A stretch of DNA of 64,000 nt from Flavobacterium sp. (GCF_029945805.1 NZ_JAQSDH010000044.1:104398-168397); one strand, 5' to 3'. Shown: positions 45,962 to 55,764, counted from the stretch's first letter. Notes: generated by a model not told the origin, from the letters alone. A program made the numbers and translations.

Positions 45962-47779
45962 TTAAGAAATCAATTTTAATGGCCAACCATCAACTGTAAG
46001 TTGTGCCGATTGCAAAATGACTTTTACCTCTTTTTCATCATTCATAAAATACTCCAGTAAAAGCGGAATCACTTTATTATTAATGGTTTTCACTCTCGAA
46101 TAATCATCACCCATAAAGTAGGCATGTCCAATAGTAAAATCGTGGTTTTTCCTGTCTAAAATGGCTTTGTTTATGGCGGATAAAATTTCTTTATCATTAA
46201 CAGCATCTATAGTTACATCTGGATACATTGGTACAAACTCAAAACGTCTTCGCAATGCAATATCCAATAAGGCAATTGATTTGTCAGCTGTATTCATTGT
46301 GCCAATGATATACAAGTTAGAAGGCACAATAAACGAATCTCCTGAAGGCAATGTTACACGCATTGGTATTTTTCCATGTGACCGTTTATCTTCTTCTATT
46401 AGCGTAATTAACTCCCCAAAAACTCTTGAAATATTGGCTCTGTTGATTTCGTCAATGATGATAACATAGTTTTGTTTTATTATTTTGCTATTTTGATTGG
46501 CTTTCCCTTTTTCTAATAATAATTTTAATAATGGTTCGTAGTAAGATGATAAACCTTGAATTTCTCCTGTACTTTCCTCATTATACATTTTTGCAAGTGT
46601 AGTCAAACTTAATGTATGTCCTGTTCCGCCACTGTTCTTTCTAAAAGAGATATTCTTTTCTGAAATATCAGTAAAGAAATAACTCATTTTAATCATTTTG
46701 ACTTCAATTTCATCAACTTCTCCTTCTATAAAAGATTTGATGTAGTTATTCAACACCTCTTTGAAAGATTGTTTTGCAATTTGATTATTTTCTGATGCTT
46801 TTAAATTAAGATAGGCTCTATCCGCAATACGTTTAAAAACGCCATCTTTTTTTTCAAAAGTTAATGCATTTCCGTTTTCTGTATCTGGTCGTAAACCTTG
46901 AATAAAGTCTTCGTAGCTATAGTTTTGATGGAACGTAATGAACTCAATTTGATTGTTTAAATTTGCATTAAACACTTGCAAGGCATCATCATAATTAATA
47001 TTTTCATTTCCAGTAACTATTTTGGCAGCTTCTAAAACAGTATTATAGGTTTTCCCTGTTCCAGGCGGACCGTATAGTATTTGGTTGAGAGGAAACCTTG
47101 TAGAAATTCCGTTATTAATAATGTCTTTTGTTTCAGTAATGCTTTCTATTTCATCCTCTAAATGCGAAATATCACTATTTTCGAAACGCTTGATACGTGC
47201 ATCAAATTTTTGTATCATCACTTCAAACTCTTCAACACTCAATCGATTGGCTTTAAAATCGGGATATTCCTTCTTTATTACACTAATTGATTCATCAACA
47301 ATAGGAAAAATGATTTCCATATCTTTTTGAATATCTACGAACATTTCGTCAACATTCTGGTAACTATCTTTGATAGTTTTAGTTCTCAGAGTAAACATTT
47401 TATTTTCAGCAGTTGGTTGCCTTTGAAAACCAATTGGTTTTTCAAGTACATTCTGCAATTTTTGGACCAATTCTAATGCTGCTTTATTTTGATTATCATG
47501 TGGTTTTTTTGTCTGTGTAAATTCAAAAAAATAATGATAACCTGTTTTAGTATATTCAAACACCAAGCCCATACAGTCTCCAGAAGATCCTGGAAACGCT
47601 ACAGGCAAATACCAAAAAGTAGTAGAGAAATAATTAGATTTTTCAGTTCCAATAAAATAATCGGTTTCAGCTCCTTTTGATCCTTTTTGGCGTAATGAAA
47701 AAGTAAATGTAAAATCATTTGCATTTTTAGATATTAACCAATTAAATACTTCCTCTTCGTAATCTTTATAATTTATCAT
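45962..47779 (-). CDS. mcrB: McrB-like GTPase/AAA+ subunit
   Basis: 605 residues. Walker A LYGPPGTGKTYNTVLEAAK near residue 235, Walker B VIIIDEINRANISR near 445, sensor IIGTMNTADKSIALLDIALRRRF. The first about 210 residues (TFTFSLRQKGSKGAETDYF) form a domain replacing the E. coli McrB reader, so the recognised modification could differ. It adjoins mcrC. Confidence 0.92.
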   Translation of the reverse strand: MINYKDYEEEVFNWLISKNANDFTFTFSLRQKGSKGAETDYFIGTEKSNYFSTTFWYLPVAFPGSSGDCMGLVFEYTKTGYHYFFEFTQTKKPHDNQNKAALELVQKLQNVLEKPIGFQRQPTAENKMFTLRTKTIKDSYQNVDEMFVDIQKDMEIIFPIVDESISVIKKEYPDFKANRLSVEEFEVMIQKFDARIKRFENSDISHLEDEIESITETKDIINNGISTRFPLNQILYGPPGTGKTYNTVLEAAKIVTGNENINYDDALQVFNANLNNQIEFITFHQNYSYEDFIQGLRPDTENGNALTFEKKDGVFKRIADRAYLNLKASENNQIAKQSFKEVLNNYIKSFIEGEVDEIEVKMIKMSYFFTDISEKNISFRKNSGGTGHTLSLTTLAKMYNEESTGEIQGLSSYYEPLLKLLLEKGKANQNSKIIKQNYVIIIDEINRANISRVFGELITLIEEDKRSHGKIPMRVTLPSGDSFIVPSNLYIIGTMNTADKSIALLDIALRRRFEFVPMYPDVTIDAVNDKEILSAINKAILDRKNHDFTIGHAYFMGDDYSRVKTINNKVIPLLLEYFMNDEKEVKVILQSAQLTVDGWPLKLIS

Positions 47780-47825
47780 TTGGTAACGCTTTTTTTTATT
47801 TTTATATGTACTAATTCAGAAGACT

Positions 47826-48293
47826 TCACAGAGCGGATTGTCTCTTGCTATTAATTATGTCATGGCTATTATTTGTTTCATCAAATTCCCAAATTTCAAC
47901 ATCCTCTGGAATTAAATGACCGTATGTCTTAATGTAATATAGTCCTAAAGTATTATTTCTCTTTTCACTCAAATGTTTTTCTATAATAAATATTTTTGTA
48001 AAACTGTTAGAAACCAAACTGAAGTAATACATTGCTTCATTCCAAACCGTCAATTTAGCACTCGGAACATGGTCGCCGGTTGTCCATTTGTGAGTCTTAC
48101 ATTCAATAATTGTTTCATCATCACCGATATCAAACTTGTGAGACTTTTTTATGTCTGAAATTCCAATTTCAATTTTTTTACCAAATGTAAGTGTCCGACC
48201 TAGTTGTTTTTCTACATAAATCTTTGAAGCATTCTCAAAATTTCTACCAGCAACCACATTACTACTACTTCCAATTCTTTGAAAATTTGTCAT
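47826..48293 (-). CDS. Small PD-(D/E)XK-like nuclease
   Basis: 155 residues. It starts MTNFQRIGSSSNVVAGRNFE and has the core KFDIGDDETIIECKTHKW, with Asp and Glu-x-Lys in the spacing of a PD-(D/E)XK site, followed by a tryptophan. No DNA-binding domain is seen. Only 46 bp separate it from mcrB, so it is likely part of that operon. Confidence 0.65.
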   Translation of the reverse strand: MTNFQRIGSSSNVVAGRNFENASKIYVEKQLGRTLTFGKKIEIGISDIKKSHKFDIGDDETIIECKTHKWTTGDHVPSAKLTVWNEAMYYFSLVSNSFTKIFIIEKHLSEKRNNTLGLYYIKTYGHLIPEDVEIWEFDETNNSHDIINSKRQSAL

Positions 48294-48305
48294 ATATCTT
48301 TATGG

Positions 48306-49103
48306 TTATTTATTATATTGAAGACACGATTCATAAAATTTATTAATTTCATAATGAAACTCATAGTCTTTTAAATCAGAAATTATATCTTCATAAAAAG
48401 TAGGCTCAATATCTATTTTTTCTAGTACTGGACTAAATTTTTTATCAAACCATTCCTTTCTTTCCTTATAATCATCTTCTTTCACATATTGATCAACTCT
48501 CTTTTTAACAGTTTCAAAAATATGCTTCTTGTCTAAAAACTTTTCGAAACTCTTTTTTGCTTTATATTGATCTTTAGGGACAAGTAAAAAAAAGCCAATC
48601 GTCAAATCATTTAAAACTTCTAATTTCTCTGCTTTATCAATTGTTTCTGTAATACAAGCAATATATCTTGCTGCTTGATTATAAAATGATGCGTTTGTAA
48701 CATCTTTTGAAAATTCAGAATTAATCTTTGCCTCGAAAACATTTAATTTGTTTCCCTTTAAATGAACAGAACCTTTGCTTTTATCGTTTCCAATACTAAA
48801 ATCTCCTATTACGCCATCAGCATGAGTATGACTTTCAGCAAATTGCTTTTTGCCAGGTTTAGCTAAAAATGGACTAAATAATAAACCCTCACTAAAAAAC
48901 TTACTTTCATGATCTACAAATAGAGGATGCCCTCGCAATTCTACTTTATTTGCAGCATGATCAGTAACAGATAATACTACTAATTTCAGTAGCCATCCTT
49001 CATTATAAAATTCTGTTGGATGTGTGTAATCTTTCCAATATTTAAAAAATTCAAATAATTTATTTATGTCGTAGTCATATTTCATTGCATTTATTTTATA
49101 CAA
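48306..49103 (-). CDS. Protein with putative PD-(D/E)XK core, first gene of the McrBC operon
   Basis: 265 residues. The segment DGVIGDFSIGN followed by LNVFEAKINSEFSKDV and YNQAARYIACI resembles Asp, Glu-x-Lys and a downstream Gln/Arg helix of restriction-type nuclease folds. No assignment beyond that is possible. A start at Met7 (MKYDYDI) is equally likely. The next gene begins 12 bp after its stop. Confidence 0.55.
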   Translation of the reverse strand: MYKINAMKYDYDINKLFEFFKYWKDYTHPTEFYNEGWLLKLVVLSVTDHAANKVELRGHPLFVDHESKFFSEGLLFSPFLAKPGKKQFAESHTHADGVIGDFSIGNDKSKGSVHLKGNKLNVFEAKINSEFSKDVTNASFYNQAARYIACITETIDKAEKLEVLNDLTIGFFLLVPKDQYKAKKSFEKFLDKKHIFETVKKRVDQYVKEDDYKERKEWFDKKFSPVLEKIDIEPTFYEDIISDLKDYEFHYEINKFYESCLQYNK

Positions 49104-49187
49104 ACTAGTTATTTTTAAAATTCTTAATAATACATGTCTTCTTTTGTAAAATCATAACATCAAATTATTTTTGTGGACTAGTCTGTA

Positions 49188-50192
49188 TTACTTAATAAGT
49201 TTTAATTGCCTAGCGATATCTTGGGAATATTTTGCCATTGGTCTTTTATGAATTTCTGACGCGCTTGCATAATTTCCAACAATAAGTCTTTCTAAAATTG
49301 ATTTGTCTGGGAATAAGAGTTTGAAATTATCCACTAAACTTTTGTTATAAGCTAAACTATAAACTTTAGCTTTATGGACTAATTCCTCAGCTATATCAAT
49401 TTGTGTATCATATATTCCTTGAATTGCAAACATCTTTTTGTAATAATTCAAAAAATCAAAATCACCATCAACACTTTCAAAATGCACTTTCAAGTTTTTA
49501 AAATTTAAGGTAATCCAGTAATTTAGTATTGAATTGTTATCAAGCCAAAATTTAAATATTTCTAATTTACTGTTATCGTCTGTATAGAGTTCAAAATCTA
49601 ATGGACTATTACTTTTTGCTTTATTGCAATTTCCGCAAACAGGGTAAAGATTGTAAAACGATGTACAAAGAAATGGATACTTTGATTTTGGATAATAATG
49701 ATCTAATTCAAATTTTGACATTCTCTTAGGCCTTAGTTTCTTTTCCTTTTTATCATAATATGTAAAGTCAACAACCACGCATAACTGAGAGTTGCAATAA
49801 ACACAAGACTTTATACCGGAAGCTTCAATGTAATGATGAAACTCAGAAGATCTTAAATCCTCATATCTCATTGCTTTTACAATTTGCTCCCAAAATTTTT
49901 CTTTACTTTTATTTATTTTTTGATCCAATATAACACCACCACCAATCTTATCAAATAGTTTGATTAAGTCTTTCGTTTTAGTGGAATCTGCTTTAATAAT
50001 ATCCTCGTATTTAGTAATAATTGTATCAATATATTCGCGGTGTTTTTTGTGTTTTATTTTTCCTAACTTATTGTACAAATTTTTAAGTCCATCTAATGGT
50101 TTAACGAAATTAGCATTTCGCCCGCTAAACAAATTGGTATAGTATAGAGCAACTTTTTTTTCTAAATCAATATCAACTAATATCCTTCTCAT
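49188..50192 (-). CDS. HNH endonuclease, PtuB-like (Septu-type effector)
   Basis: 334 residues. Zinc/HNH motif CVYCN...ELDHYYPKSKYPFL...FYNLYPVCGNCNKAKSN at about 131-200 with two CxxC pairs. This is the nuclease partner pattern of ATPase-linked systems. Its start codon overlaps the stop of the ATPase gene (ATGA, 50189-50192), showing tight coupling. Length exceeds PtuB of described Septu systems; the family is related, not certain. Confidence 0.78.
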   Translation of the reverse strand: MRRILVDIDLEKKVALYYTNLFSGRNANFVKPLDGLKNLYNKLGKIKHKKHREYIDTIITKYEDIIKADSTKTKDLIKLFDKIGGGVILDQKINKSKEKFWEQIVKAMRYEDLRSSEFHHYIEASGIKSCVYCNSQLCVVVDFTYYDKKEKKLRPKRMSKFELDHYYPKSKYPFLCTSFYNLYPVCGNCNKAKSNSPLDFELYTDDNSKLEIFKFWLDNNSILNYWITLNFKNLKVHFESVDGDFDFLNYYKKMFAIQGIYDTQIDIAEELVHKAKVYSLAYNKSLVDNFKLLFPDKSILERLIVGNYASASEIHKRPMAKYSQDIARQLKLIK

Positions 50193-52096
50193 TTTTCGAT
50201 ATTTTTTAACTTTCTGTTTAATTCATCTATCTGAGCATAAATTACTTCTCTAATTTTAGAAGGAGATTTTTTTTCAAATAGTTCTAAAAGTCTTTCTTTA
50301 ATGAGTGGCTCTCCAACAATTAAAATAAGTTTTAAAGCAGAGTCCTCAGACCAATTTTCATTTGGCTTTATATTCTTTTCAGTTTCTGGGTCTTCAGTAT
50401 TAAAGTTTAAATATTTAATTAGGTCTTGTATTTTGTTTTTGGCAAAATCTCCCATAAAGCCATCTTGTAAAAAGAAATTATCCGCTAGCAATTCATGGAT
50501 ATTAGCTCCAAAGGTGTTATCAGCAGTAGAGTTTAGCTTGTTTTTAATCGATAAGGCAATAACGTCTTCTTTTTGTAAATCACTTACTAAGAAAGGCGAG
50601 TGAGAAGAAATAATTAAATGTTTTTCGCCCTCATATCTTATTTCTAAAAAAGAAAGTAATTTACTTAAATATTCTTTTTGCCATTGAGGATGAAAACCTG
50701 TAGAAGGCTCGTCAATTAGGAAATATATTTTTTTTGACTCTTTAATTTTAGGATGACTATACATTAAGTTAATGCCATGATGCAATCTTGAAAATAAGTT
50801 TAAATACGCTTTTTCACCCGTACTCATACCTTGCCAATCAAATACAAAGAGAGGAAGTTTTGAATTATAAGGTAGTAGATTTAATATTTGATTTTCAAGA
50901 GTCATTAACATCTTTGCAGCATCTAAAGGACAAGTAAAACTTCTGTTATCCTCAGCATATTCGAAATTTGTTTCGAAAATTGCCTCGACCTTATCTAAAA
51001 TAAATAAAAGTTTCAAATTTTCACCTTCCTCGATAATAATAAGATTTCTTAAAAATAATCTTAACGTTTCATAGACACTATCACCTAATTCAAAATTGTT
51101 AGTGATTTTAACCCTGAAATTTGAAGTATCAATTTCTGCTTCTCCTCTATATTCTACGTTATAAAATAAAATTTCAAATAACCTTTTGTAAAACCAAAGT
51201 TTAGCTAATTCTTCATCAGTTCCGCTTTTTTTTCTTCTAAGTCTGTAATTTAAATCATTGCTATATTTTAGAAATTGTTCATCTATGTTTTTATATAACT
51301 CGACATCCTCAAAGTCAATATACCTGGGCTCGGAGTCAAATTTCTTTACAAACTGATTAAACTCGATACTGATTTTTTCCCGATTGAATGATTTATAAAA
51401 TTGAATATTCTCATTTTGCTTTGATTCTGCAAATTGCATAAAAGCAATTTGTCTTTTAATTTCACTTTTTCTGAAATTTATTACTTGAGAAACATTTTGA
51501 TTATTCTCTTCTTTATCGCTATTTTCTTGGTAAAGAATGAAATCGGAGCTAACATTTATATAATCTGGAGAATCAAAATTTGGTTCTTCCCAATCAATGT
51601 GAGGAGAGTAAAAAATGGAACTTGATAAACCGATATTTTTTTCTATAATCAAGTTGTCAAAAGAAATTGGCTCAAATATAAACGGAGAGAAGTTCATCGG
51701 ATCAAACTCCCTTTCAAATTCATCAGGTAAAGTTTTATATTCTTGTCCATAAGTTATTGCAAGGCCATCTTTAGTATTTACAATAGCCATCCATTCCCAA
51801 CTATCAAAATATTGATAAGGATGATTTTTCTCAAAATCCTCAAGTTTTGCAATCAAGTATTGTAGAAATTTTAAAAAAGTAGTTTTCCCGACACCATTGC
51901 TTCCTATCAATCCTGTTACGAATGTGTTTTCACCATATAAATGTTGATTATAATTTTCGTTTTCCGAATATTTTATTTTTCCTGATTTTTCATCAAAGCT
52001 GAAATAATGCCTGCCACCAAAATTGAGATCTTTATTGGCAAATGCCAAATTATAATTGGTTTTAGTGTCAAATATCTTCAAATATAGCAATTCCAT
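50189..52096 (-). CDS. PtuA/OLD-like ABC-type ATPase
   Basis: 635 residues. Walker A GLIGSNGVGKTTFLKF near residue 62, signature MSTGEKAYLNLFSRL near 450, Walker B KIYFLIDEPSTGFHP near 480 and H-loop ISSHSPFLV near 515. The inserted middle is helix-rich. It resembles the ATPase of Septu/retron effector pairs. The first 12 residues lie right after an hsdS relic (52120-52196). Confidence 0.8.
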   Translation of the reverse strand: MELLYLKIFDTKTNYNLAFANKDLNFGGRHYFSFDEKSGKIKYSENENYNQHLYGENTFVTGLIGSNGVGKTTFLKFLQYLIAKLEDFEKNHPYQYFDSWEWMAIVNTKDGLAITYGQEYKTLPDEFEREFDPMNFSPFIFEPISFDNLIIEKNIGLSSSIFYSPHIDWEEPNFDSPDYINVSSDFILYQENSDKEENNQNVSQVINFRKSEIKRQIAFMQFAESKQNENIQFYKSFNREKISIEFNQFVKKFDSEPRYIDFEDVELYKNIDEQFLKYSNDLNYRLRRKKSGTDEELAKLWFYKRLFEILFYNVEYRGEAEIDTSNFRVKITNNFELGDSVYETLRLFLRNLIIIEEGENLKLLFILDKVEAIFETNFEYAEDNRSFTCPLDAAKMLMTLENQILNLLPYNSKLPLFVFDWQGMSTGEKAYLNLFSRLHHGINLMYSHPKIKESKKIYFLIDEPSTGFHPQWQKEYLSKLLSFLEIRYEGEKHLIISSHSPFLVSDLQKEDVIALSIKNKLNSTADNTFGANIHELLADNFFLQDGFMGDFAKNKIQDLIKYLNFNTEDPETEKNIKPNENWSEDSALKLILIVGEPLIKERLLELFEKKSPSKIREVIYAQIDELNRKLKNIEK

Positions 52097-52119
52097 AACT
52101 ACTTCTTTTTATAATTTTC

Positions 52120-52196
52120 TCTTCCTCATCATCTCCAACCCTAACCTGACCATTCATTAACATTGGTTACAACCAATCGCGAAAAGACAAAAGTTG
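52120..52196 (-). pseudogene. Relic of an hsdS 3' end (copy 2)
   Basis: On the minus strand it reads LLSFRDWL, TAA, PMLMNGQVRVGDDEEE, matching the hsdS C-terminus (SSLRDWLLPMLMNGQVRVG) but with TTG-TAA breaking it after DWL. DNA identity to 53001-53070 is high over about 65 bp. It lies between the 88-residue gene and the ATPase gene. Confidence 0.8.
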
Positions 52197-52228
52197 GTGT
52201 TGAAATATTATGAAAACAGTATGTTTTT

Positions 52229-52495
52229 TTATTCCTTTAAAACTTTATAACTCCAAGAATAATGACTGTAAATAAATTCTTTACCTCCTTCTCTTGATGT
52301 AATTTTTGCTTTAATACTAAATTTCGTTCCTACAGGAAAATCAGTAATCAAAACTTTAGAACATTCAACAAGCATGTGCTCTTCAAATGGAAATTGATTT
52401 GGTAAAGGTCTAATGTGAATTAAACCATGCTTACCAGATGAATTATTAATTATAAAACTCTCAACTATAATTTCTTTATACTCTTGATTTTTCAT
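52229..52495 (-). CDS. Small protein of unknown function
   Basis: 88 residues with no motif I recognise; starts MKNQEYKEIIVESFIINNSS and ends SYKVLKE. Beta-rich, single domain. It sits between two hsdS-tail relics, in a cassette of about 300 bp. It could be a small antitoxin or immunity protein, but nothing shows it. Confidence 0.55.
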   Translation of the reverse strand: MKNQEYKEIIVESFIINNSSGKHGLIHIRPLPNQFPFEEHMLVECSKVLITDFPVGTKFSIKAKITSREGGKEFIYSHYSWSYKVLKE

Positions 52496-52503
52496 TTCTT
52501 ATT

Positions 52504-52593
52504 TTATTTACCGTAACTTTCTCTTTCCTCCGCAACCATACCCAATTCCTCAACCTCACCAACTCTAACCTGACCATTCATCAACATTGGCAA
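52504..52593 (-). pseudogene. Relic of an hsdS 3' end (copy 1)
   Basis: The minus strand reads LPMLMNGQVRVGEVEELGM then VAEERESYGK and TAA, directly following the TAA of the 117-residue frame (SDF, stop, in frame). It resembles the natural C-terminal tail of an HsdS. Over 40 bp it matches 53001-53040 (AACCTGACCATTCATCAACAT). Confidence 0.8.
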
Positions 52594-52923
52594 TTAGAAA
52601 TCGCTTTTCAATTTCTTCTTACTTAAATCTTGCACCCAATCACTAATTTCGTAATGAAACCATTCACAAAAAGTAGTAAAATCAATAGTTTGAGGCCAAT
52701 CATTTTCATCCGTCCACATGCCTTCTAGTTGTTCTTCAAAGATTTCTATAAAGTATTTTTTGATGTGTTTGTCGGGATTGTCAAAATCGGGATTGGTTAA
52801 ATAGGTGTTCGATACTTGAAACTTATCCATGGTCAAAGGCGATTCTGGAGTTAACGCATTAATCCAATCTACAAATGGTTGTTTGGGTCGTACTGTTATG
52901 GCACTTCTATTATACACTTGCAT
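52594..52923 (-). CDS. Small acidic protein of unknown function
   Basis: The ATG at 52923 (MQVYNRSAITVRPKQPFVDW) is chosen, giving 109 residues; a longer frame overlaps hsdS. It is acidic, with FFIEIFEEQLEG-like and FCEWFHYEISDW helices. Related small proteins are found widely but no role is known to me. Its last codons (SDF, stop) are in frame with the hsdS relic that follows. Confidence 0.7.
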   Translation of the reverse strand: MQVYNRSAITVRPKQPFVDWINALTPESPLTMDKFQVSNTYLTNPDFDNPDKHIKKYFIEIFEEQLEGMWTDENDWPQTIDFTTFCEWFHYEISDWVQDLSKKKLKSDF

Positions 52924-52927
52924 AGTA

Positions 52928-54139
52928 TTATTTTTTATAGTGAGCATTAGGCTCTGCAGCCATTCTTAAAATGTCGTCTTCTTGTTTATATTCTGTATTA
53001 TTACCAACCCTAACCTGCCCATTCATCAACATAGGCAATAACCAATCACGTAACGACGAAAGTTTTAGATTTTCTATCTTGTTTATTCTTTGCTTTGTAA
53101 AAATTGGATTTGCAATTTCGTGAAATTTATCTATGAGATTCCCATTAGGAATCAAGCATTTTGAATCTGTTAAGTCATCTTTTGTAATTCCAACAATAAT
53201 ACTTCCTGTTGCTTGTCTTTTAAACCTTTCAATCTCTTGAATTAGACAGTAAAACAAATATTCAGATAATCTTTTTTCATTTGGTCTAACTGCTGCAACA
53301 CCTCGTCCTAAACAAAATTCCTTTTCTGCATAAGTTAAGTTTCCAATTGTTGCTCTGATACATAAAACCATATCATCTTTTTTACAAAGTCTTGTAGGTT
53401 CAGTTGTATAAGTTCTACCAAGTAAAGAACTATTTTCATAATCCGCAGGTCCATTTAATAAAGGGGTTCCAATTCCTTCTTTATTATAAGATTCACCCTT
53501 TGGAGATTGACCCATAATATTTTTTGCAATTCTTTTTAACTCTTTCACTTCCCACCCTTCAGGAATTTCTCTTTTCAACTCTTCATTCCAAACCATTTTA
53601 CCACCACTGGTTTTGTAAGGTTTACCATCTGCATCTGGAAAATCAAACTGCACAAACCAATAATCATAAAGCGTTTTTGCCATTGCTTCTAACTCGTTGT
53701 TGATTTTGTTGTTGAGCTCGATTTTGGCATCTAAATCAGAAAGAACTTTGGCGATTTTTTGTTGAATATGTAATGATGGTAAATTTACTTTCACACCATA
53801 ATATGCTCCAAAAGTCATACTAGGAACTCCAGTTCCAGAATTTAAATAACTTAAATCTAATTGTTTTAAATAATGATATAAGTATAGTGGGTTGGCTTTT
53901 TCTTTATTTACGATTGAATAGTAAATTGTATCAACTGTCCAAAAAGGTTCATTTACAAATTGAATATTACTTAAAGTTCCTTTTCTTGGTAATAGAATGC
54001 TTTCTTCATTATAAATTGACTGATTTCCATAACGCATAATACCTCCACTTCCATAAATAGGAATTTCTCCATCTGGTAAATGTTTATGATCTCGACCATT
54101 TTTAATTTGAAGTAATTCTTCTAAAAAGTATTCTTTCAT
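52928..54139 (-). CDS. hsdS: Type I restriction-modification specificity subunit
   Basis: 403 residues with two target-recognition domains joined by a conserved helix (NKINNELEAMAKTLYDYWFVQFDFPDADG) and a second C-terminal helix (LKLSSLRDWLLPMLMNGQVRV). The first TRD runs about 1-130, the second about 195-340. It sets the methylation and cutting sequence. Its start overlaps the hsdM stop by 4 bp. Copies of its 3' end recur downstream at 52504-52593 and 52120-52196. Confidence 0.93.
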   Translation of the reverse strand: MKEYFLEELLQIKNGRDHKHLPDGEIPIYGSGGIMRYGNQSIYNEESILLPRKGTLSNIQFVNEPFWTVDTIYYSIVNKEKANPLYLYHYLKQLDLSYLNSGTGVPSMTFGAYYGVKVNLPSLHIQQKIAKVLSDLDAKIELNNKINNELEAMAKTLYDYWFVQFDFPDADGKPYKTSGGKMVWNEELKREIPEGWEVKELKRIAKNIMGQSPKGESYNKEGIGTPLLNGPADYENSSLLGRTYTTEPTRLCKKDDMVLCIRATIGNLTYAEKEFCLGRGVAAVRPNEKRLSEYLFYCLIQEIERFKRQATGSIIVGITKDDLTDSKCLIPNGNLIDKFHEIANPIFTKQRINKIENLKLSSLRDWLLPMLMNGQVRVGNNTEYKQEDDILRMAAEPNAHYKK

Positions 54140-55755
54140 ATTTTAATACTTTTCAAATTATTCTGAATTTCCAATTCCAACGTTTTACTTTCAGCAAAAA
54201 GAACATCTAAATTAGAAGTAAAACTTTTCATTTTAGCATCAAATTCCGCAGCAGAAATATCTGTATATTCAATTTTTACTTCAAAATATTGTCCTGCACT
54301 CAAGCTGTAGTTTTTGGCTTTAATCTCATCATAGCTTACTACTACCGAGAAATCATCTATAGCTGTTTTGGTATTAAACGTGTCAATAATTTTGTCTTCT
54401 TCATCGTGGCTTAACACCGTTTTTTGGTTCTTGCCGTCTTTTACGGTAGTTCCTAAATTTGAAGCATCAATCAAAACCACATCGCCTTTGTTTTGCTTGT
54501 CTAAAAACAAAATAGAAACGTTGGTTCCAGTCGTAGCAAAAATATTACTCGGCATACTTACGACACCTGCTAACATTTTGCTTTCTACCATACGTTCTCT
54601 AATTTTTCTATCAATGCCACTTTGTGCGGTTATAAAACCTGTTGGTACAACGATTGCTGCTTTTCCGTTGGGTTTTAGCGTGTACATAATGTGTTGCAAA
54701 AACAGCAAGTAAATCGCCATGCTTTCTTTTTTGGCTTTCGGAATATTAGGAATTCCTGCAAAAAAGCGGTCATGGTTTTCTTTACTGTCTAAATCGGCAC
54801 TAAAATCGGAGAAATCCAATTTAAATGGTGGATTGGAAACGATATAATCAAACTGTTGCAAACGTCCGTTATTGTCTTTGTGATACGGTTCGAGTATGGT
54901 ATTTCCTTTTACAATATTGGGAATCGAATGCACCAAATCGTTCAAAATCAAATTCAATCGCAACAAGTTAGACGATTTTTGCGAAATGTCTTGTGAATAC
55001 ACCGTACATTTATCTTCACCAATTTGGTGTGCCAAGTTCATCAACAAAGTTCCCGAGCCAGCCGAAGGATCGTAACAGGTTACATTGGTCACGTTTTCGT
55101 GCACCAAGCAACGCGCCATAATTTTGGCAACCGCATGAGGTGTGAAATATTCGGCATATTTTCCGCCACTATTGGTGTTGTAATCTTTGATTAAATATTC
55201 GAAAATCGTAGCATAAAAATCAAACTTTTCGTGAAAGATATTTTCAAAACTAAAGTTGATTAATTTGTTGATGATGGCTTTGCAAAACTCATCGCGTTTG
55301 TCGGTTACATACTTACTGATGTTTTCAAACAACACAATCTTTTCGCCACCTTCGGTCAATACCGAAAAGATGTCGCTGTTTTCTTTGGCAATGTCTAAAA
55401 GCGTGTTATCAAAAATATCAGCAAACTTAGGTTCGTTTTGACGTTCAAATAAACTAGAGATGAATTGGTTGGTTTGTAATCGTGCCGTGCTTTCGCTTAG
55501 TTGCATTAACAACATTTCGTAATCGTCGGCACTGTATTTAGAAAGAGTTTCTTCCCAATTTTTAGAGTTAGCGATTTTTGAATCTATTTGTTTTACTTCA
55601 TGAACAAATTTGTCGTTCAGGAATTTGTATAGAAATACTTGGGTGATAATCTTGAATTCGTTTCCGTCATTTCCCAAACCGTAATTGGCACAAACGCTTT
55701 TTAGGTCGTCGATTAAGGTTTTGGTTTGCTTTTCAAATTGTAATGTAGTGGTCAT
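54136..55755 (-). CDS. hsdM: Type I restriction-modification methyltransferase subunit
   Basis: 539 residues. N-terminal HsdM helical domain (KTLIDDLKSVCANYGL) precedes an N6-adenine methyltransferase: SAM-binding YDPSAGSGTLLMNLAH (about 230) and catalytic IVSNPPFKLDF (about 305). It methylates the host site with HsdS. It overlaps hsdS by 4 bp and is preceded by a 162-residue gene at 9 bp. Confidence 0.96.
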   Translation of the reverse strand: MTTTLQFEKQTKTLIDDLKSVCANYGLGNDGNEFKIITQVFLYKFLNDKFVHEVKQIDSKIANSKNWEETLSKYSADDYEMLLMQLSESTARLQTNQFISSLFERQNEPKFADIFDNTLLDIAKENSDIFSVLTEGGEKIVLFENISKYVTDKRDEFCKAIINKLINFSFENIFHEKFDFYATIFEYLIKDYNTNSGGKYAEYFTPHAVAKIMARCLVHENVTNVTCYDPSAGSGTLLMNLAHQIGEDKCTVYSQDISQKSSNLLRLNLILNDLVHSIPNIVKGNTILEPYHKDNNGRLQQFDYIVSNPPFKLDFSDFSADLDSKENHDRFFAGIPNIPKAKKESMAIYLLFLQHIMYTLKPNGKAAIVVPTGFITAQSGIDRKIRERMVESKMLAGVVSMPSNIFATTGTNVSILFLDKQNKGDVVLIDASNLGTTVKDGKNQKTVLSHDEEDKIIDTFNTKTAIDDFSVVVSYDEIKAKNYSLSAGQYFEVKIEYTDISAAEFDAKMKSFTSNLDVLFAESKTLELEIQNNLKSIKI

Positions 55756-55764
55756 TCGACTATA

